Source: CAITNM01 sp037138055 (GTDB taxonomy: Bacteria; Pseudomonadota; Alphaproteobacteria; Paracaedibacterales; CAITNM01). From it: a stretch of DNA of 64,000 nt. The notes under the pieces were generated by a model, which had not been told where the DNA came from, searched no databases, and saw nothing but the letters and a program-made list of their open reading frames with translations. Where the stretch lies: NCBI GenBank assembly GCA_037138055.1, contig JBAXJB010000002.1:1-64000 (forward strand). The letters run 5' to 3'. Made by a program: the position numbers and the translations under genes. This document shows positions 1-8,970 of the stretch, in pieces (the stretch's first letter is position 1; each line of letters opens with the position of its first letter).

Positions 1-12
1 AAATGGAACTTT

Positions 13-47
13 TAATTGTCGTTAGGAGAAATTCTAATTGACGTTAG
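13..47. repeat. Imperfect 13-bp direct repeat upstream of the first gene
   Basis: TAATTGTCGTTAG (13-25) recurs as TAATTGACGTTAG (35-47), one mismatch, period 22 bp or about two helical turns. It ends 21 bp before the first start codon. It could be a pair of operator half-sites or the tail of a repeat array cut by the window edge; nothing here decides. Confidence 0.4.
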
Positions 48-68
48 TCAGCAGTATTACAAAAAACC

Positions 69-2051
69 ATGAAAACACAACTGGTTGATAATGTATATAA
101 TGGCATTTTTATTAGATATACATTAAATGGATCGGTAGCTAATTCACCGAACAGTGAAGTCTTGGGGGTATTGATCAAGGGCTCTAATGGCGAATTAGGT
201 TGTCGCGAACTTGTAACCGCTAAGCCAGATCATATACATTTAAGTAATTTAGATAATCATGTTCAAGATCCATTTTTTTTTGATTCAGCCAGCAAACAAC
301 TTTCATTTTCCATACGGTACGGAGTAATTGGTACAGCAGACAAGGAAGTCCTCCAAGAATTCTCGCTCTGTGTGCAAGACAAAAATATTGAACATACAGC
401 TACTACAGTTTTTGAAACTCATGGAACAGAGCGTGTCTTGCGTAGTTTTGAGCATGCACAAGGAAAAATTTCTAGCTATGAAGTATTAAGAGGAGGGGCT
501 CTTTGTTTTTATTTTCGGAGCACAAAAGGAACTTTAAAAGAGATTTGCCGACATGATGTCAATTCGCACACGGTATTCATGTTAGCTTTAATGAGTGGGC
601 AAACGAAACACATTTATAAATGTGAAGTTGATGCGAAAACAGACTTAGCAAGTCTATATTGGCTCAGTCCTTCAAAATGTCGTTTTAAACCTACAAATTT
701 TAAAAATCAGTTTTGCTCATTGTGTCCACTAATTAATGACAATGTGATTTTTGTTGACCCAACAAACCCAAGAAATATTTTGGGTTATCTTACTAATAAC
801 AAAGGTTTAGTTAAACCTGTGTGGATGAACGATGCAACGCGCAATCTTTTTTTAGCTGCGGAAGCTGCACTGCGTGCAAAGTTACAAGAAAGTAATAAGC
901 TTTTCCGTGATGCTGTGTTTAGCTATAAAGCAATCTCAACCATTATTAGTAGTGATTTTATCTATGCCTCTTGTGAGGCTCTGGGATTTCAACGTTTACT
1001 GTCGTTTGCTTATGGTACATGCATTGGTATCCGTTTTTTGTGTGATGATTCTGGGCTGATTTCTGATAAAAAGGCTTATGACCATGAATTTGTAGAGGCT
1101 AGTTCTAGTATAAAGGATGAAGAAGACACAACTGTTCATTATTCTGTTTTTAAAAGAACAGAAGCGGCAGGTGGTGTTGATAACACTAAAAAAACTTTAG
1201 TCCATATACCAGGTGGTCCATGGAGCTATTTTCATACTAATTTTATAGAAGAATATCAGTCTTTCATTGATGATGGATACACAATTATTGTACCCCATGA
1301 ACCAATGCGCGATGGATTTGGATATAAATATATGCTTGCTGAAAAACAATTAGGACGTCGTAACCTGAATCATATTATGAACATTTTAGATGATGCATCT
1401 AAAAAAGGAACCAATAGCCAAATGGTTTTAATGGGTACAAGTTATGGGGGGTGGGTTGCCAGTGCCTTGGCAGCTACTTGGAAAGAATTTAAACCAACTG
1501 GTTCTTCTATCGAATTACTTGCATGTATTGCTCAAGCTGCTGGCTTAAATTTATCTGATTGGAAAGAAAAAACTTTAAAATACGGAACAGGCGTTTCCTC
1601 AACATTTGCTGATAATCCTGTTGATGTTTCGGGTATAACTGAACTTCAAGCGCCATTACTTATTTTTCATGGCACAGGGGATGTGCGTTGTCCTATTGAA
1701 AGTATTAAAAAATGGGCTGAAGCTTTAAAAGAAGCTAATCAGCCATTTGCTTTTTTTACAGCTCCAGAAGGTCATGACGGAATTTTAAAACCTTCAACTG
1801 CTTGCAATGCTCAAAAGTACTCGCTGTACCAAAACATTGTGCGCAGATTCTTTGGTGGAAATGGAGCCGATGAAGAATGCCAGCTGCGTCAAAACATAGT
1901 ACGCAGATTCATTGAAGGAAACACTATTCCAGCAACATCTGTAGAAAAACTAGCAGAGTTTAGTCTTTCAGTTCAGCATGATAATTTGGGGCTATTTAAA
2001 TCACCTACAAGTTTTTTGAGTGTTATCTATGATTGCGCCGTACCTGCTTGA
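69..2051 (+). CDS. Prolyl-oligopeptidase-like (S9) alpha/beta hydrolase
   Basis: A 660-residue protein with a C-terminal alpha/beta-hydrolase domain of the S9 peptidase type. The nucleophile elbow GTSYGG puts Ser458 in place, Asp538 lies in HGTGDVRCP and His569 in EGHDG, so the catalytic triad is intact. The first ~370 residues would correspond to the propeller-like domain of S9 enzymes but are too divergent for me to place repeats. There is no clear signal peptide, so a cytoplasmic peptidase or esterase is likely. The C-terminus past the triad is unusual: an NIVRRF block occurs twice about 20 residues apart, followed by about 45 residues with no recognised domain. Substrate unknown. No good ribosome site precedes ATG 69. 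Confidence 0.75.
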   Translation: MKTQLVDNVYNGIFIRYTLNGSVANSPNSEVLGVLIKGSNGELGCRELVTAKPDHIHLSNLDNHVQDPFFFDSASKQLSFSIRYGVIGTADKEVLQEFSLCVQDKNIEHTATTVFETHGTERVLRSFEHAQGKISSYEVLRGGALCFYFRSTKGTLKEICRHDVNSHTVFMLALMSGQTKHIYKCEVDAKTDLASLYWLSPSKCRFKPTNFKNQFCSLCPLINDNVIFVDPTNPRNILGYLTNNKGLVKPVWMNDATRNLFLAAEAALRAKLQESNKLFRDAVFSYKAISTIISSDFIYASCEALGFQRLLSFAYGTCIGIRFLCDDSGLISDKKAYDHEFVEASSSIKDEEDTTVHYSVFKRTEAAGGVDNTKKTLVHIPGGPWSYFHTNFIEEYQSFIDDGYTIIVPHEPMRDGFGYKYMLAEKQLGRRNLNHIMNILDDASKKGTNSQMVLMGTSYGGWVASALAATWKEFKPTGSSIELLACIAQAAGLNLSDWKEKTLKYGTGVSSTFADNPVDVSGITELQAPLLIFHGTGDVRCPIESIKKWAEALKEANQPFAFFTAPEGHDGILKPSTACNAQKYSLYQNIVRRFFGGNGADEECQLRQNIVRRFIEGNTIPATSVEKLAEFSLSVQHDNLGLFKSPTSFLSVIYDCAVPA

Positions 2052-2068
2052 ATCACTTTTAAGCCTTT

Positions 2069-2881
2069 CTATATAGCGCCGGCATTCATTAGCACTGGCC
2101 CAACGCGAATTGGCTCAATGGCAGTTGCATGACCATTTGGGCCACTTTCAATGAATACACCGCATACGGTTCCTTCGCCGGATGCTGGTTCTTTGTTTTT
2201 TGGTTTTGGGATTTTTTTGAAAAAACTAGCTAAGGCAGTTTCTGGTTTCAGCCCAATTACAGAATCGTAATCACCGCACATGCCAGCGTCACTTAAATAG
2301 GCAGTGCCGCCTTTCATAATATGCGCATCTGCCGTTGGTATGTGGGTATGCGTGCCAACCACTGCAGTAATTTTCCCATCAAAATATTTAGCTAACGCCA
2401 TTTTTTCAGATGTCGCTTCCCCGTGCATATCCACAAAAATAGCAGATATTGATCCACCTAACGGATAGCGCTTCAAAACTTCTTCCACGGCCATAAAAGG
2501 ACACTCTAGGAACGGCTCCATAAACAGCCTTCCCATGGCATTGATCACTAGCAACGTTTTACCACTGCTTGTGTACAGGCCAAACCCTTTTCCAGGAACA
2601 GCTTTGGGGTAATTTATGGGGCGTAAAATTTTATCGGTTTGGCTCATTAATGAAATAATTTCATTCTTGTCAAAGCTATGGTTGCCACCGGTAATAATAT
2701 CAATTCCCATTGATAAAAAATCCTTAGCCATGTCAGGCAGCAACCCAAACCCATGAGCGGCATTTTCCCCATTTACAATTGTAAAGTCTGGTTGGTATTT
2801 CTGTTTCAGTGTGGGGAGGTGTTTAGCGACAGCATCACGGCCACTACGGCCGAAAACATCACCTAAAAAAAGAATGCGCAT
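2069..2881 (-). CDS. ymdB: YmdB/TIGR00282 family metallophosphoesterase
   Basis: 270 residues, full length for the YmdB family of calcineurin-like phosphoesterases, which hydrolyse 2',3'-cyclic nucleotides in characterised members. The metal-binding motifs appear in order: GDVFG at residue 7, NGEN near 38, GGNHSFD near 67, DMHGEAT(S)EK near 150 and VGTHTHIPTAD near 175. The protein is cytosolic with no signal peptide. It is convergent with the S9 hydrolase gene, 17 bp apart, and divergent from hflK. The biological substrate in alphaproteobacteria is not established. Confidence 0.9.
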   Translation of the reverse strand: MRILFLGDVFGRSGRDAVAKHLPTLKQKYQPDFTIVNGENAAHGFGLLPDMAKDFLSMGIDIITGGNHSFDKNEIISLMSQTDKILRPINYPKAVPGKGFGLYTSSGKTLLVINAMGRLFMEPFLECPFMAVEEVLKRYPLGGSISAIFVDMHGEATSEKMALAKYFDGKITAVVGTHTHIPTADAHIMKGGTAYLSDAGMCGDYDSVIGLKPETALASFFKKIPKPKNKEPASGEGTVCGVFIESGPNGHATAIEPIRVGPVLMNAGAI

Positions 2882-2956
2882 AATTTTGTTATATCTATTT
2901 TGCGCTGAGTATAGCCCATCTTTGCTTTTTAGGTGAAATAAAAGCGCAAACCCTCT

Positions 2957-2984
2957 TTGCTTTTTGCTAATCCTTCCCTATCAT
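2957..2984 (+). promoter_or_regulatory. Candidate sigma70 promoter for hflK-hflC-degP
   Basis: TTGCTT (2957-2962) and TATCAT (2979-2984) are separated by 16 bp and lie about 35 bp upstream of hflK. Pattern match only. Confidence 0.35.
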
Positions 2985-3021
2985 GAATTGCATGAGCACA
3001 CTATAAGGATCTGTGGCAACA

Positions 3022-4152
3022 ATGAGCCCAGCAGACGACAACAACGATAATCCTTGGGATGTAAAAGGCGATAACGCTAACTCAAGTAAAAAACCCAAAA
3101 AAACTGAAGACTCTGGACCTTTTGGTCGTGGGCCCTCTGGAAATCAACCCCCTGAATTTTCAAAAGTTATTCATGAGTTTCAACGACGATTCAAGGAAAC
3201 GCGAACTGGCGGCGGAGGAGGGGGGGGATTGCCACCTCAAAGTCAGTGGACAGTATTTGCAGGAATTTTTGGGTTGATTCTTTTGGTATGGGGAGCATCT
3301 GGCTTTTATAAAGTCGAAGAGGGCGCCATTGCGGTAGTTTTGCGATTTGGAAAAATGGTAAGAACAGCACAGCCTGGCTTACGTTATCGTTTGCCGTCTC
3401 CAATTGAACATGAAATTGTTAAAAAAGTAGCTGTAGTGAATCAAATTGATAGTAATGCTCACGATGGTGATGCCGATCAAAGCCTTATTTTAACAGGTGA
3501 TGAAAACATGGTGCTTACAAACTATACAATCATGTGGAAAATTAGCGATATTACCAATTATTTGTTCATGGTGCGCAACCCAGAAGCAACAATTAAAGCC
3601 GCTGCAGAAAGTGCTTTACGTGAAATTATTGGTCAAACAACGGCTGTAAAAGCCCTAACAGATGATCGTGACCTTATTGGAAACCAGATTCAGGATCTTC
3701 TGCAAAAAATTCTTGATAATTACAATACAGGTGTTCAGATCACTAGCTTCCGTTTACAAAAAGTGTCACCGCCAGCACAGGTTGTTGATGCATACAACGA
3801 TATGCAAGCTTCGCGTATTGACGCTGATCGTTTAAGCAACGAAGCGCAAAGCTATAGTAACGATATTTTGCCAAAAGCTCGCGGTCAATCTGAAAGTATT
3901 TTACGTGGCGCAGAAGCTTATGCAGCGGAAGTTGTGGCACGTGCGGAAGGTGAAACTTCAAGATTTACTCAGGTTTTGAAATCAAATAAGAAAAACCCAA
4001 CAATTACGCGCATTCGTATGCACCGAGAACTTATGGATCAATTAATGAAAGAGTCAAATGTAACTGTGGTAGATCATGATTTGTCAAAATCGTTGCAAAA
4101 TTATAATCAGTTAACACCAATTCCTTTATTGAATAAGAAGGAGGGTGCGTAA
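3022..4152 (+). CDS. hflK: HflK, SPFH-domain regulator of FtsH
   Basis: Membrane-anchored SPFH/band-7 protein that forms the HflKC complex around the FtsH protease. The N-terminus is Gly/Pro-rich and disordered (residues 1-75, with a poly-Gly run). One transmembrane helix follows near residues 78-97, then the SPFH domain starting KVEEGAIAVVLRFGK, then an Ala/Glu coiled coil. ATG 3022 is preferred over an in-frame GTG at 3013 because the AAGGA at 3005-3009 sits 12 nt from the ATG but only 3 nt from the GTG. It abuts hflC directly (stop 4152, start 4153), so the two are co-translated. Confidence 0.93.
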   Translation: MSPADDNNDNPWDVKGDNANSSKKPKKTEDSGPFGRGPSGNQPPEFSKVIHEFQRRFKETRTGGGGGGGLPPQSQWTVFAGIFGLILLVWGASGFYKVEEGAIAVVLRFGKMVRTAQPGLRYRLPSPIEHEIVKKVAVVNQIDSNAHDGDADQSLILTGDENMVLTNYTIMWKISDITNYLFMVRNPEATIKAAAESALREIIGQTTAVKALTDDRDLIGNQIQDLLQKILDNYNTGVQITSFRLQKVSPPAQVVDAYNDMQASRIDADRLSNEAQSYSNDILPKARGQSESILRGAEAYAAEVVARAEGETSRFTQVLKSNKKNPTITRIRMHRELMDQLMKESNVTVVDHDLSKSLQNYNQLTPIPLLNKKEGA

Positions 4153-5028
4153 ATGTTAAAAAATATCCCTATGTGGCTTCGATATTCACCCCTTTTTGTT
4201 TTTGTTGTGTTGGCTAATTCATTATTTATTGTCAATCAAACAACCCAAGCAATCGTTCTGCGTTTTGGAGAATATCGTCGTATTCATACCGAGCCAGGTC
4301 TTAAGATCAAGCTTCCGTTTATTGAGGATGTGTTGTTTTATGAAACACGTATTTTGGACCATGATTTGCCTCCAATTGAACTGCTAACCCAAGATAAAAA
4401 GCGTTTATGGGTAAACACATACACGCGCTATAGAATTTCAGATCCTTTGAAATTCTTTCAGTCAGTAACGCCTGCATCGGAATCTGGTTTGCATTTGCGT
4501 TTAGAAGCAATTATTAGCAGCTCTGTACGTAACGTGCTTGGTAAGGTTGAGCTTGGAACAATGCTTCGAAAAGAACGTTCTGATAACATGCATCAGATTT
4601 TAGAAGAAGTGCGTGCTATTGCTGAACCTTTAGGGATCAAAATTATCGATGTTCGTATTATTCGCGCTGAATTACCTACTGAAAACAGAAATGCGGTATT
4701 TGCTAGAATGAACTCAGAGCTTGTGCGATTCGCTAAAGAAAGTCGCGCAAAGGGTGAAGAAGCAGCTATTGGAATTCGAGCCAAGGCTGATAAAGACAAA
4801 ACTATTATCTTAGCTGAAGCAAATAAAAAATCAGAAGAAATCCGCGGTGGTGGTGATGCACAAGCAATAGAAATTGCAGCTAACGCATTTGGTGCTGATC
4901 CAGAGTTTTATGAATTTTATCGTACTCTTGAATCGTATCGTCAGAGCATTAAACCAGGATCTACGTTTTTACTTTCTACAAATAATGAATATACTAAACA
5001 CTTAACGAACTGCTTGCCAAAGAAATGA
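4153..5028 (+). CDS. hflC: HflC, SPFH-domain partner of HflK
   Basis: 291 residues. An N-terminal signal-anchor helix (about residues 8-27) is followed by an SPFH domain (TQAIVLRFGEYRRI) and a helical region rich in Ala, Glu and Lys. It is the usual partner of HflK in the periplasm-facing complex that modulates FtsH. SD GGAGG sits within the hflK end. The stop overlaps the earliest possible degP start by ATGA, though degP probably starts 50 bp further on. Confidence 0.93.
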   Translation: MLKNIPMWLRYSPLFVFVVLANSLFIVNQTTQAIVLRFGEYRRIHTEPGLKIKLPFIEDVLFYETRILDHDLPPIELLTQDKKRLWVNTYTRYRISDPLKFFQSVTPASESGLHLRLEAIISSSVRNVLGKVELGTMLRKERSDNMHQILEEVRAIAEPLGIKIIDVRIIRAELPTENRNAVFARMNSELVRFAKESRAKGEEAAIGIRAKADKDKTIILAEANKKSEEIRGGGDAQAIEIAANAFGADPEFYEFYRTLESYRQSIKPGSTFLLSTNNEYTKHLTNCLPKK

Positions 5029-5075
5029 AAAATTTTACTAAAATGAAAACTAAATTTTCAGAGCCCAGGGGAACT

Positions 5076-6920
5076 ATGCGATTTTTAGCCATACCACTAT
5101 TTTTACTTTGTTCATCACTGTTAGTAGAAAAAGCAGAAGCATCAGCTTCTACTTTTGATGTTAGTAAAGGTTTTTCAAGTGTAGTTGATAAACTTTTACC
5201 TGCTGTTGTTAGCGTTCAGGCAACTCAAGTTGTAGAGCAGCGTCCAAATGAAGGTGGAGTAATGGCAATGCCAGGTCTGCCACCTCAAGGTCGTATGGGG
5301 GCAGGTAATCCTTTGGAAGAGTTGTTCCGTGAATTCATGGGGCAAATGGATCGTCCACGTAAAATGCAAGCTGTAGGCGCTGGTTTTATTACTTTTTGTG
5401 ATGGTAAAATTGCATATGTAGTTACGAACCACCACGTCGTTTCTGAAGCTAAAACCCTAACTGTTGTACTGGAAGATAAAACTGAAATACCAGGAACATT
5501 GCTTGCTTCTGATGAAAGAAATGATGTCGCTGTTATAAAGCTTGATTTGTCATCTCTTCCAGCTGACAAACGCAATCTTCCAACCGTTGACTGGGCAGAA
5601 TCTGATAAAGTTAAAACTGGTGATTGGGTTATTGCTATTGGAAATCCATTTAACTTTGGTGGAACTGTTACAGTTGGTGTTGTTTCCCATAAGGGACGTT
5701 ATGTTCCCTCAGGCATGCAACAAGACTTTGAATTTATTCAGCATAGTGCTCAAATCAACGTAGGCAGTTCGGGTGGGGCACTATTTGACGTAAATGGCAA
5801 AGTTATTGGTATTAACAACGCCATTATTACCAACACAGGCGGAAACATTGGTATTGGGTTTGCTATTCCTGCCAATGTTGCTCGTCAAACAGTTGATCAG
5901 CTTGTTAAGTACGGTAAAACGCGCCGGGGTCATTTGGGTATTCGTATTCAAGCGCTTGATGAGGATGCAGCAGAAAGCCAAGGATTAAAAGACCGAGGCG
6001 TTATTGTTGGCAGTGTCATTGAGGGGGGTCCTTCAGAAGGCAAGCTTGAACGAGGTGATATTATCCTTGAATTTGAAGGCAAAAAAGTTACTGAATCTTA
6101 TATTCTTTCAAGAATGGTAGGAGAAACAGAGATTGGTAAGTCCATCACATTGAAAATTTGGCGTAAAGGAAAAACAACTGAATTTAAAATTAAAGTTGAG
6201 GAAATGCCAGATGTTAAAAAAGATGATCACAAAATAAAATTAGCTGCAGATGGCAGCTCTGCGACTGTCAATATAGCTGGTCTTGAAATCAGTAAAATTC
6301 CTGCTGACCTTAAAGAGCACTTGAAAGAACTCAATAAGGAAACTAAGGGAGTATTAATTCTTCGTGTGGACCATAACAGCATCGCTGGTGATCAAGGGTT
6401 GCTAATGAAAGGTGATATTATTGAAGAAGCAAACCACAAAGCTCTAGAATCACCTTCTGATTTTGAGTCAATTGTGAAGCAAGCTAAAAAAGAAAAGCGC
6501 AAAAATATTTTGTTATTAATTTCTCGAGATGGTAAACCAGCTTATTTGCCATTGCGCATTGAAGAAGAAACGCCTGTAAAGCCTGCAGAAGCAGTCAAGG
6601 AAGAAGCTAAACCAGAGGAAAAAAAAGAAGAAGCAAAAAAAATTGAACAACCAAAAGAAGTGGTTCCTCCGCTTCCAGAAAAAACAGAGCACGTGCATGC
6701 TACCGACACAACTCCCGTTCATGAAGTAGAAGAGAATCATGAAAATGAAGAAATCCATGAACTTCAAGATGCCGATGAGGATGATGTAAGGCCAGCAAAA
6801 GAAGGCGTTTCAGACAATACTCTTGCCAAAGACAGTAAAAATGCGCTACAAGAGAATGGTAGTGATTCTTTAACTTCACGTGTAGTGAATAAGTTAAGGT
6901 CAATATTTGGAAGAGGTTGA
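5076..6920 (+). CDS. degP: DegP/HtrA-type periplasmic serine protease with charged C-terminal tail
   Basis: Trypsin-like protease plus two PDZ domains for periplasmic quality control. I place the start at ATG 5076, preceded by AGGGGA; this gives a clean signal peptide ending near AEASA. An in-frame ATG at 5025 overlaps the hflC stop but would bury the signal. From 5076 the triad is His120 (NHHV), Asp150 (RNDVA) and Ser232 (VGSSGGA; most relatives have GNSGG). The PDZ domains cover about 285-375 and 405-500. After about 510 there is a Glu/Lys/Pro-rich tail of about 100 residues that DegP/DegQ usually lack. The hflK-hflC-degP order is common in alphaproteobacteria. The stop overlaps the nfu start. 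Confidence 0.92.
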   Translation: MRFLAIPLFLLCSSLLVEKAEASASTFDVSKGFSSVVDKLLPAVVSVQATQVVEQRPNEGGVMAMPGLPPQGRMGAGNPLEELFREFMGQMDRPRKMQAVGAGFITFCDGKIAYVVTNHHVVSEAKTLTVVLEDKTEIPGTLLASDERNDVAVIKLDLSSLPADKRNLPTVDWAESDKVKTGDWVIAIGNPFNFGGTVTVGVVSHKGRYVPSGMQQDFEFIQHSAQINVGSSGGALFDVNGKVIGINNAIITNTGGNIGIGFAIPANVARQTVDQLVKYGKTRRGHLGIRIQALDEDAAESQGLKDRGVIVGSVIEGGPSEGKLERGDIILEFEGKKVTESYILSRMVGETEIGKSITLKIWRKGKTTEFKIKVEEMPDVKKDDHKIKLAADGSSATVNIAGLEISKIPADLKEHLKELNKETKGVLILRVDHNSIAGDQGLLMKGDIIEEANHKALESPSDFESIVKQAKKEKRKNILLLISRDGKPAYLPLRIEEETPVKPAEAVKEEAKPEEKKEEAKKIEQPKEVVPPLPEKTEHVHATDTTPVHEVEENHENEEIHELQDADEDDVRPAKEGVSDNTLAKDSKNALQENGSDSLTSRVVNKLRSIFGRG

Positions 6921-7477
6921 TGTTTATTCAAACTGAAGAAACTCCAAATCCACAGACTCTAAAATTTATACCGGAAAATCCGGTATTGACTGAGGATTTT
7001 GGCGTAAAATCCCTTGAATTCAAAAGGAATCAAGACGCATCGGCATCGCCGCTTGCTAAAAGATTGTTGTTGGTTGAAGGCATTGAAGGCGTTTTTTTTA
7101 GTGCTGATTACGTTTCCATCACCAAGCAAGAATCGTTTGATTGGTATGTTTTAAAGCCAGTCATTCTCGGGCTTTTAATGGAACATTTCATTAATGGACT
7201 TCCAATCTACACAGGAAATACCGAAGAAGCTGTGGATGATTCGGATCCACTTATTAAGCAAATTCGAGAGATTATTGACACCCGCGTACGTCCATCAGTA
7301 GCTATGGATGGGGGTGACATCACTTTTGAATCATTTAAAGATGGGATTGTTTATTTAAAGCTTCGCGGGGCATGCAGTGGCTGCCCTAGTTCAACCGAGA
7401 CATTAAAATCAGGCATTGAAAATATGCTAAAATATTATGTTCCAGAAGTTCAGGAGGTCTGTCAGTATGCAGAATAA
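6920..7477 (+). CDS. nfuA: NFU-type iron-sulfur cluster scaffold/carrier
   Basis: 185 residues with an N-terminal Nfu_N domain (starting FIQTEETPNPQTLKF) and a C-terminal NifU-like domain carrying the cluster-binding CSGC motif. This is the mitochondrial NFU1-like architecture typical of alphaproteobacteria. It carries [4Fe-4S] clusters to client enzymes. ATG 6920 shares its A with the degP TGA; GGAAGAGG directly upstream is the ribosome site. Confidence 0.93.
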   Translation: MFIQTEETPNPQTLKFIPENPVLTEDFGVKSLEFKRNQDASASPLAKRLLLVEGIEGVFFSADYVSITKQESFDWYVLKPVILGLLMEHFINGLPIYTGNTEEAVDDSDPLIKQIREIIDTRVRPSVAMDGGDITFESFKDGIVYLKLRGACSGCPSSTETLKSGIENMLKYYVPEVQEVCQYAE

Positions 7478-8096
7478 ATTAGGTCGTTTTTTTCTTCCCT
7501 TACTTGTAACGCTAAGTAATTTACAACCAGCAAATGCAATGGTTACTCCCGCTTTAAAAAACAAAACCCCAAAGCGGTTGAATTTTTCAAAAAAAGACTG
7601 CAAAAACCTTATTAAACAGCTTGAACAAGTGCACGGAATTCCAGCAGGGTTGTTGGCAGCTATCGGAGCCGTTGAATCAGAACACACTCCATTTGCAGTA
7701 AACTGTAATGGAAAGGCTCGCATGTTTACCAATCATGACGCAGCTAAGCAGTATATAAGAGAGTTGAGAAATCAAGGAATTATTGATATTAACATCGGTA
7801 TTTTGCAAATTAATTATGCTTATCACCAAAAGCGCTTTAAAACTGCTGAAGAATTTCTTGATCCTAATAACAATGTACCATATGCAGCTAAATACCTGGC
7901 TTCTCTGAAACAAATTCATGGTTCTTGGGAAAAGGCTGTGAAATTCTATCATTCTCCAGTTGCTAGGTATCAAAACATGTACTTTACAAAAGTGATGAAT
8001 GCATTAAAACAAATTGATGTGAGTACACATCAACAGCTTGTTAGCACAAAAACATCAAGCTTCAAATTGGCAAGATCTAAAAAAACAGCAGCATAA
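7467..8096 (+). CDS. Secreted lytic transglycosylase, SLT-type
   Basis: A 209-residue soluble lytic transglycosylase-like protein. Start ATG 7467 has AGGAGG at 7452-7457 and opens a signal peptide ending near LQPANA; the longer ATG at 7437 would spoil the signal. The SLT fold shows in GLLAAIGAVESEH (catalytic Glu70) and INIGILQIN (the G-x-x-Q block of these muramidases). It cleaves peptidoglycan glycan strands to anhydro-MurNAc products. It resembles VirB1-like enzymes, but no secretion genes lie nearby. It overlaps the nfu end by 11 bp. An anmK gene at 49327 could recycle its product. Confidence 0.85.
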   Translation: MQNKLGRFFLPLLVTLSNLQPANAMVTPALKNKTPKRLNFSKKDCKNLIKQLEQVHGIPAGLLAAIGAVESEHTPFAVNCNGKARMFTNHDAAKQYIRELRNQGIIDINIGILQINYAYHQKRFKTAEEFLDPNNNVPYAAKYLASLKQIHGSWEKAVKFYHSPVARYQNMYFTKVMNALKQIDVSTHQQLVSTKTSSFKLARSKKTAA

Positions 8097-8103
8097 AATA
8101 TAG

Positions 8104-8970
8104 GTGACTAAGTTCAATACACATCAAACAGCTAAAATTCTTTGCGGAACAACCCTGGCAGATGCCCAGCAAGTTCTTATAGCTCAATCTGCTAAAGAAA
8201 TAAAATTAAACAGAGGGTGGGCTCCGTGTCTTACCGTTGTTTTGGTTGGAGAGCATCCTTCAAGTCTTGTTTATGTTGGGGCCAAACAAAAAGCCTGTAA
8301 AAGTGTTGGTATCGAATCTAGAGTATTGAAGCTCGGAGCAAACACACCTCAAGCTGAACTTCAAAAAATAATAGAAGACCTGAATGCTGATTCATCAGTT
8401 GATGGTATTCTTATTCAGTTACCTTTGCCGAATGGCTTAAATGCTAATGCATTGTTGGATATTTTAAATCCAGAAAAAGATGTTGATGGCCTAACACCTC
8501 ATAATCTTGGCCTCTTAATGAGTAAACGTCCGGCATTTATTCCTTGCACACCGCTTGGGTGTATGGATTTGATTACGCAAGTAATTGACCCAGCGGGTAA
8601 AAGAGTCGTAGTATTTGGTCGCTCCATTTTAGTAGGGCGCCCCATAGCGCTTTTGCTTGAAGCAGCTAACGCCACAGTTACAATAGTCCATTCCATTTCC
8701 ACTAATGCAAAAGAGATAGCTCGTGAAGCTGACATTGTTGTTGCCGCAATTGGCCACCCTAATTTCATTACAGCTGATTACATAAAACCAGGCGCTGTAG
8801 TAATTGATGTGGGCATGACTAGATGTGAGAATAAGCTATTGGGTGATGTACATGAATCAGTTGCAGCTGTGGCAGGATGGTTGACCCCTGTTCCTTTTGG
8901 GGTGGGGCCTATGACTATTACTAAACTTTTGAGTAATACGGTATTGGCAGCACTTCGACATGCAAATTAA
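8104..8970 (+). CDS. folD: FolD, methylene-THF dehydrogenase/cyclohydrolase
   Basis: 288 residues, the usual FolD length. It interconverts methylene-, methenyl- and 10-formyl-tetrahydrofolate. Seen: YVGAKQKAC with catalytic Lys61, GILIQLPLP, DVDGLTP and the cofactor motif GRSILVGRP. The start is GTG 8104; no in-frame ATG occurs before conserved sequence. The 3' end overlaps the next gene by 11 bp, consistent with a folate mini-operon. Confidence 0.95.
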   Translation: MTKFNTHQTAKILCGTTLADAQQVLIAQSAKEIKLNRGWAPCLTVVLVGEHPSSLVYVGAKQKACKSVGIESRVLKLGANTPQAELQKIIEDLNADSSVDGILIQLPLPNGLNANALLDILNPEKDVDGLTPHNLGLLMSKRPAFIPCTPLGCMDLITQVIDPAGKRVVVFGRSILVGRPIALLLEAANATVTIVHSISTNAKEIAREADIVVAAIGHPNFITADYIKPGAVVIDVGMTRCENKLLGDVHESVAAVAGWLTPVPFGVGPMTITKLLSNTVLAALRHAN

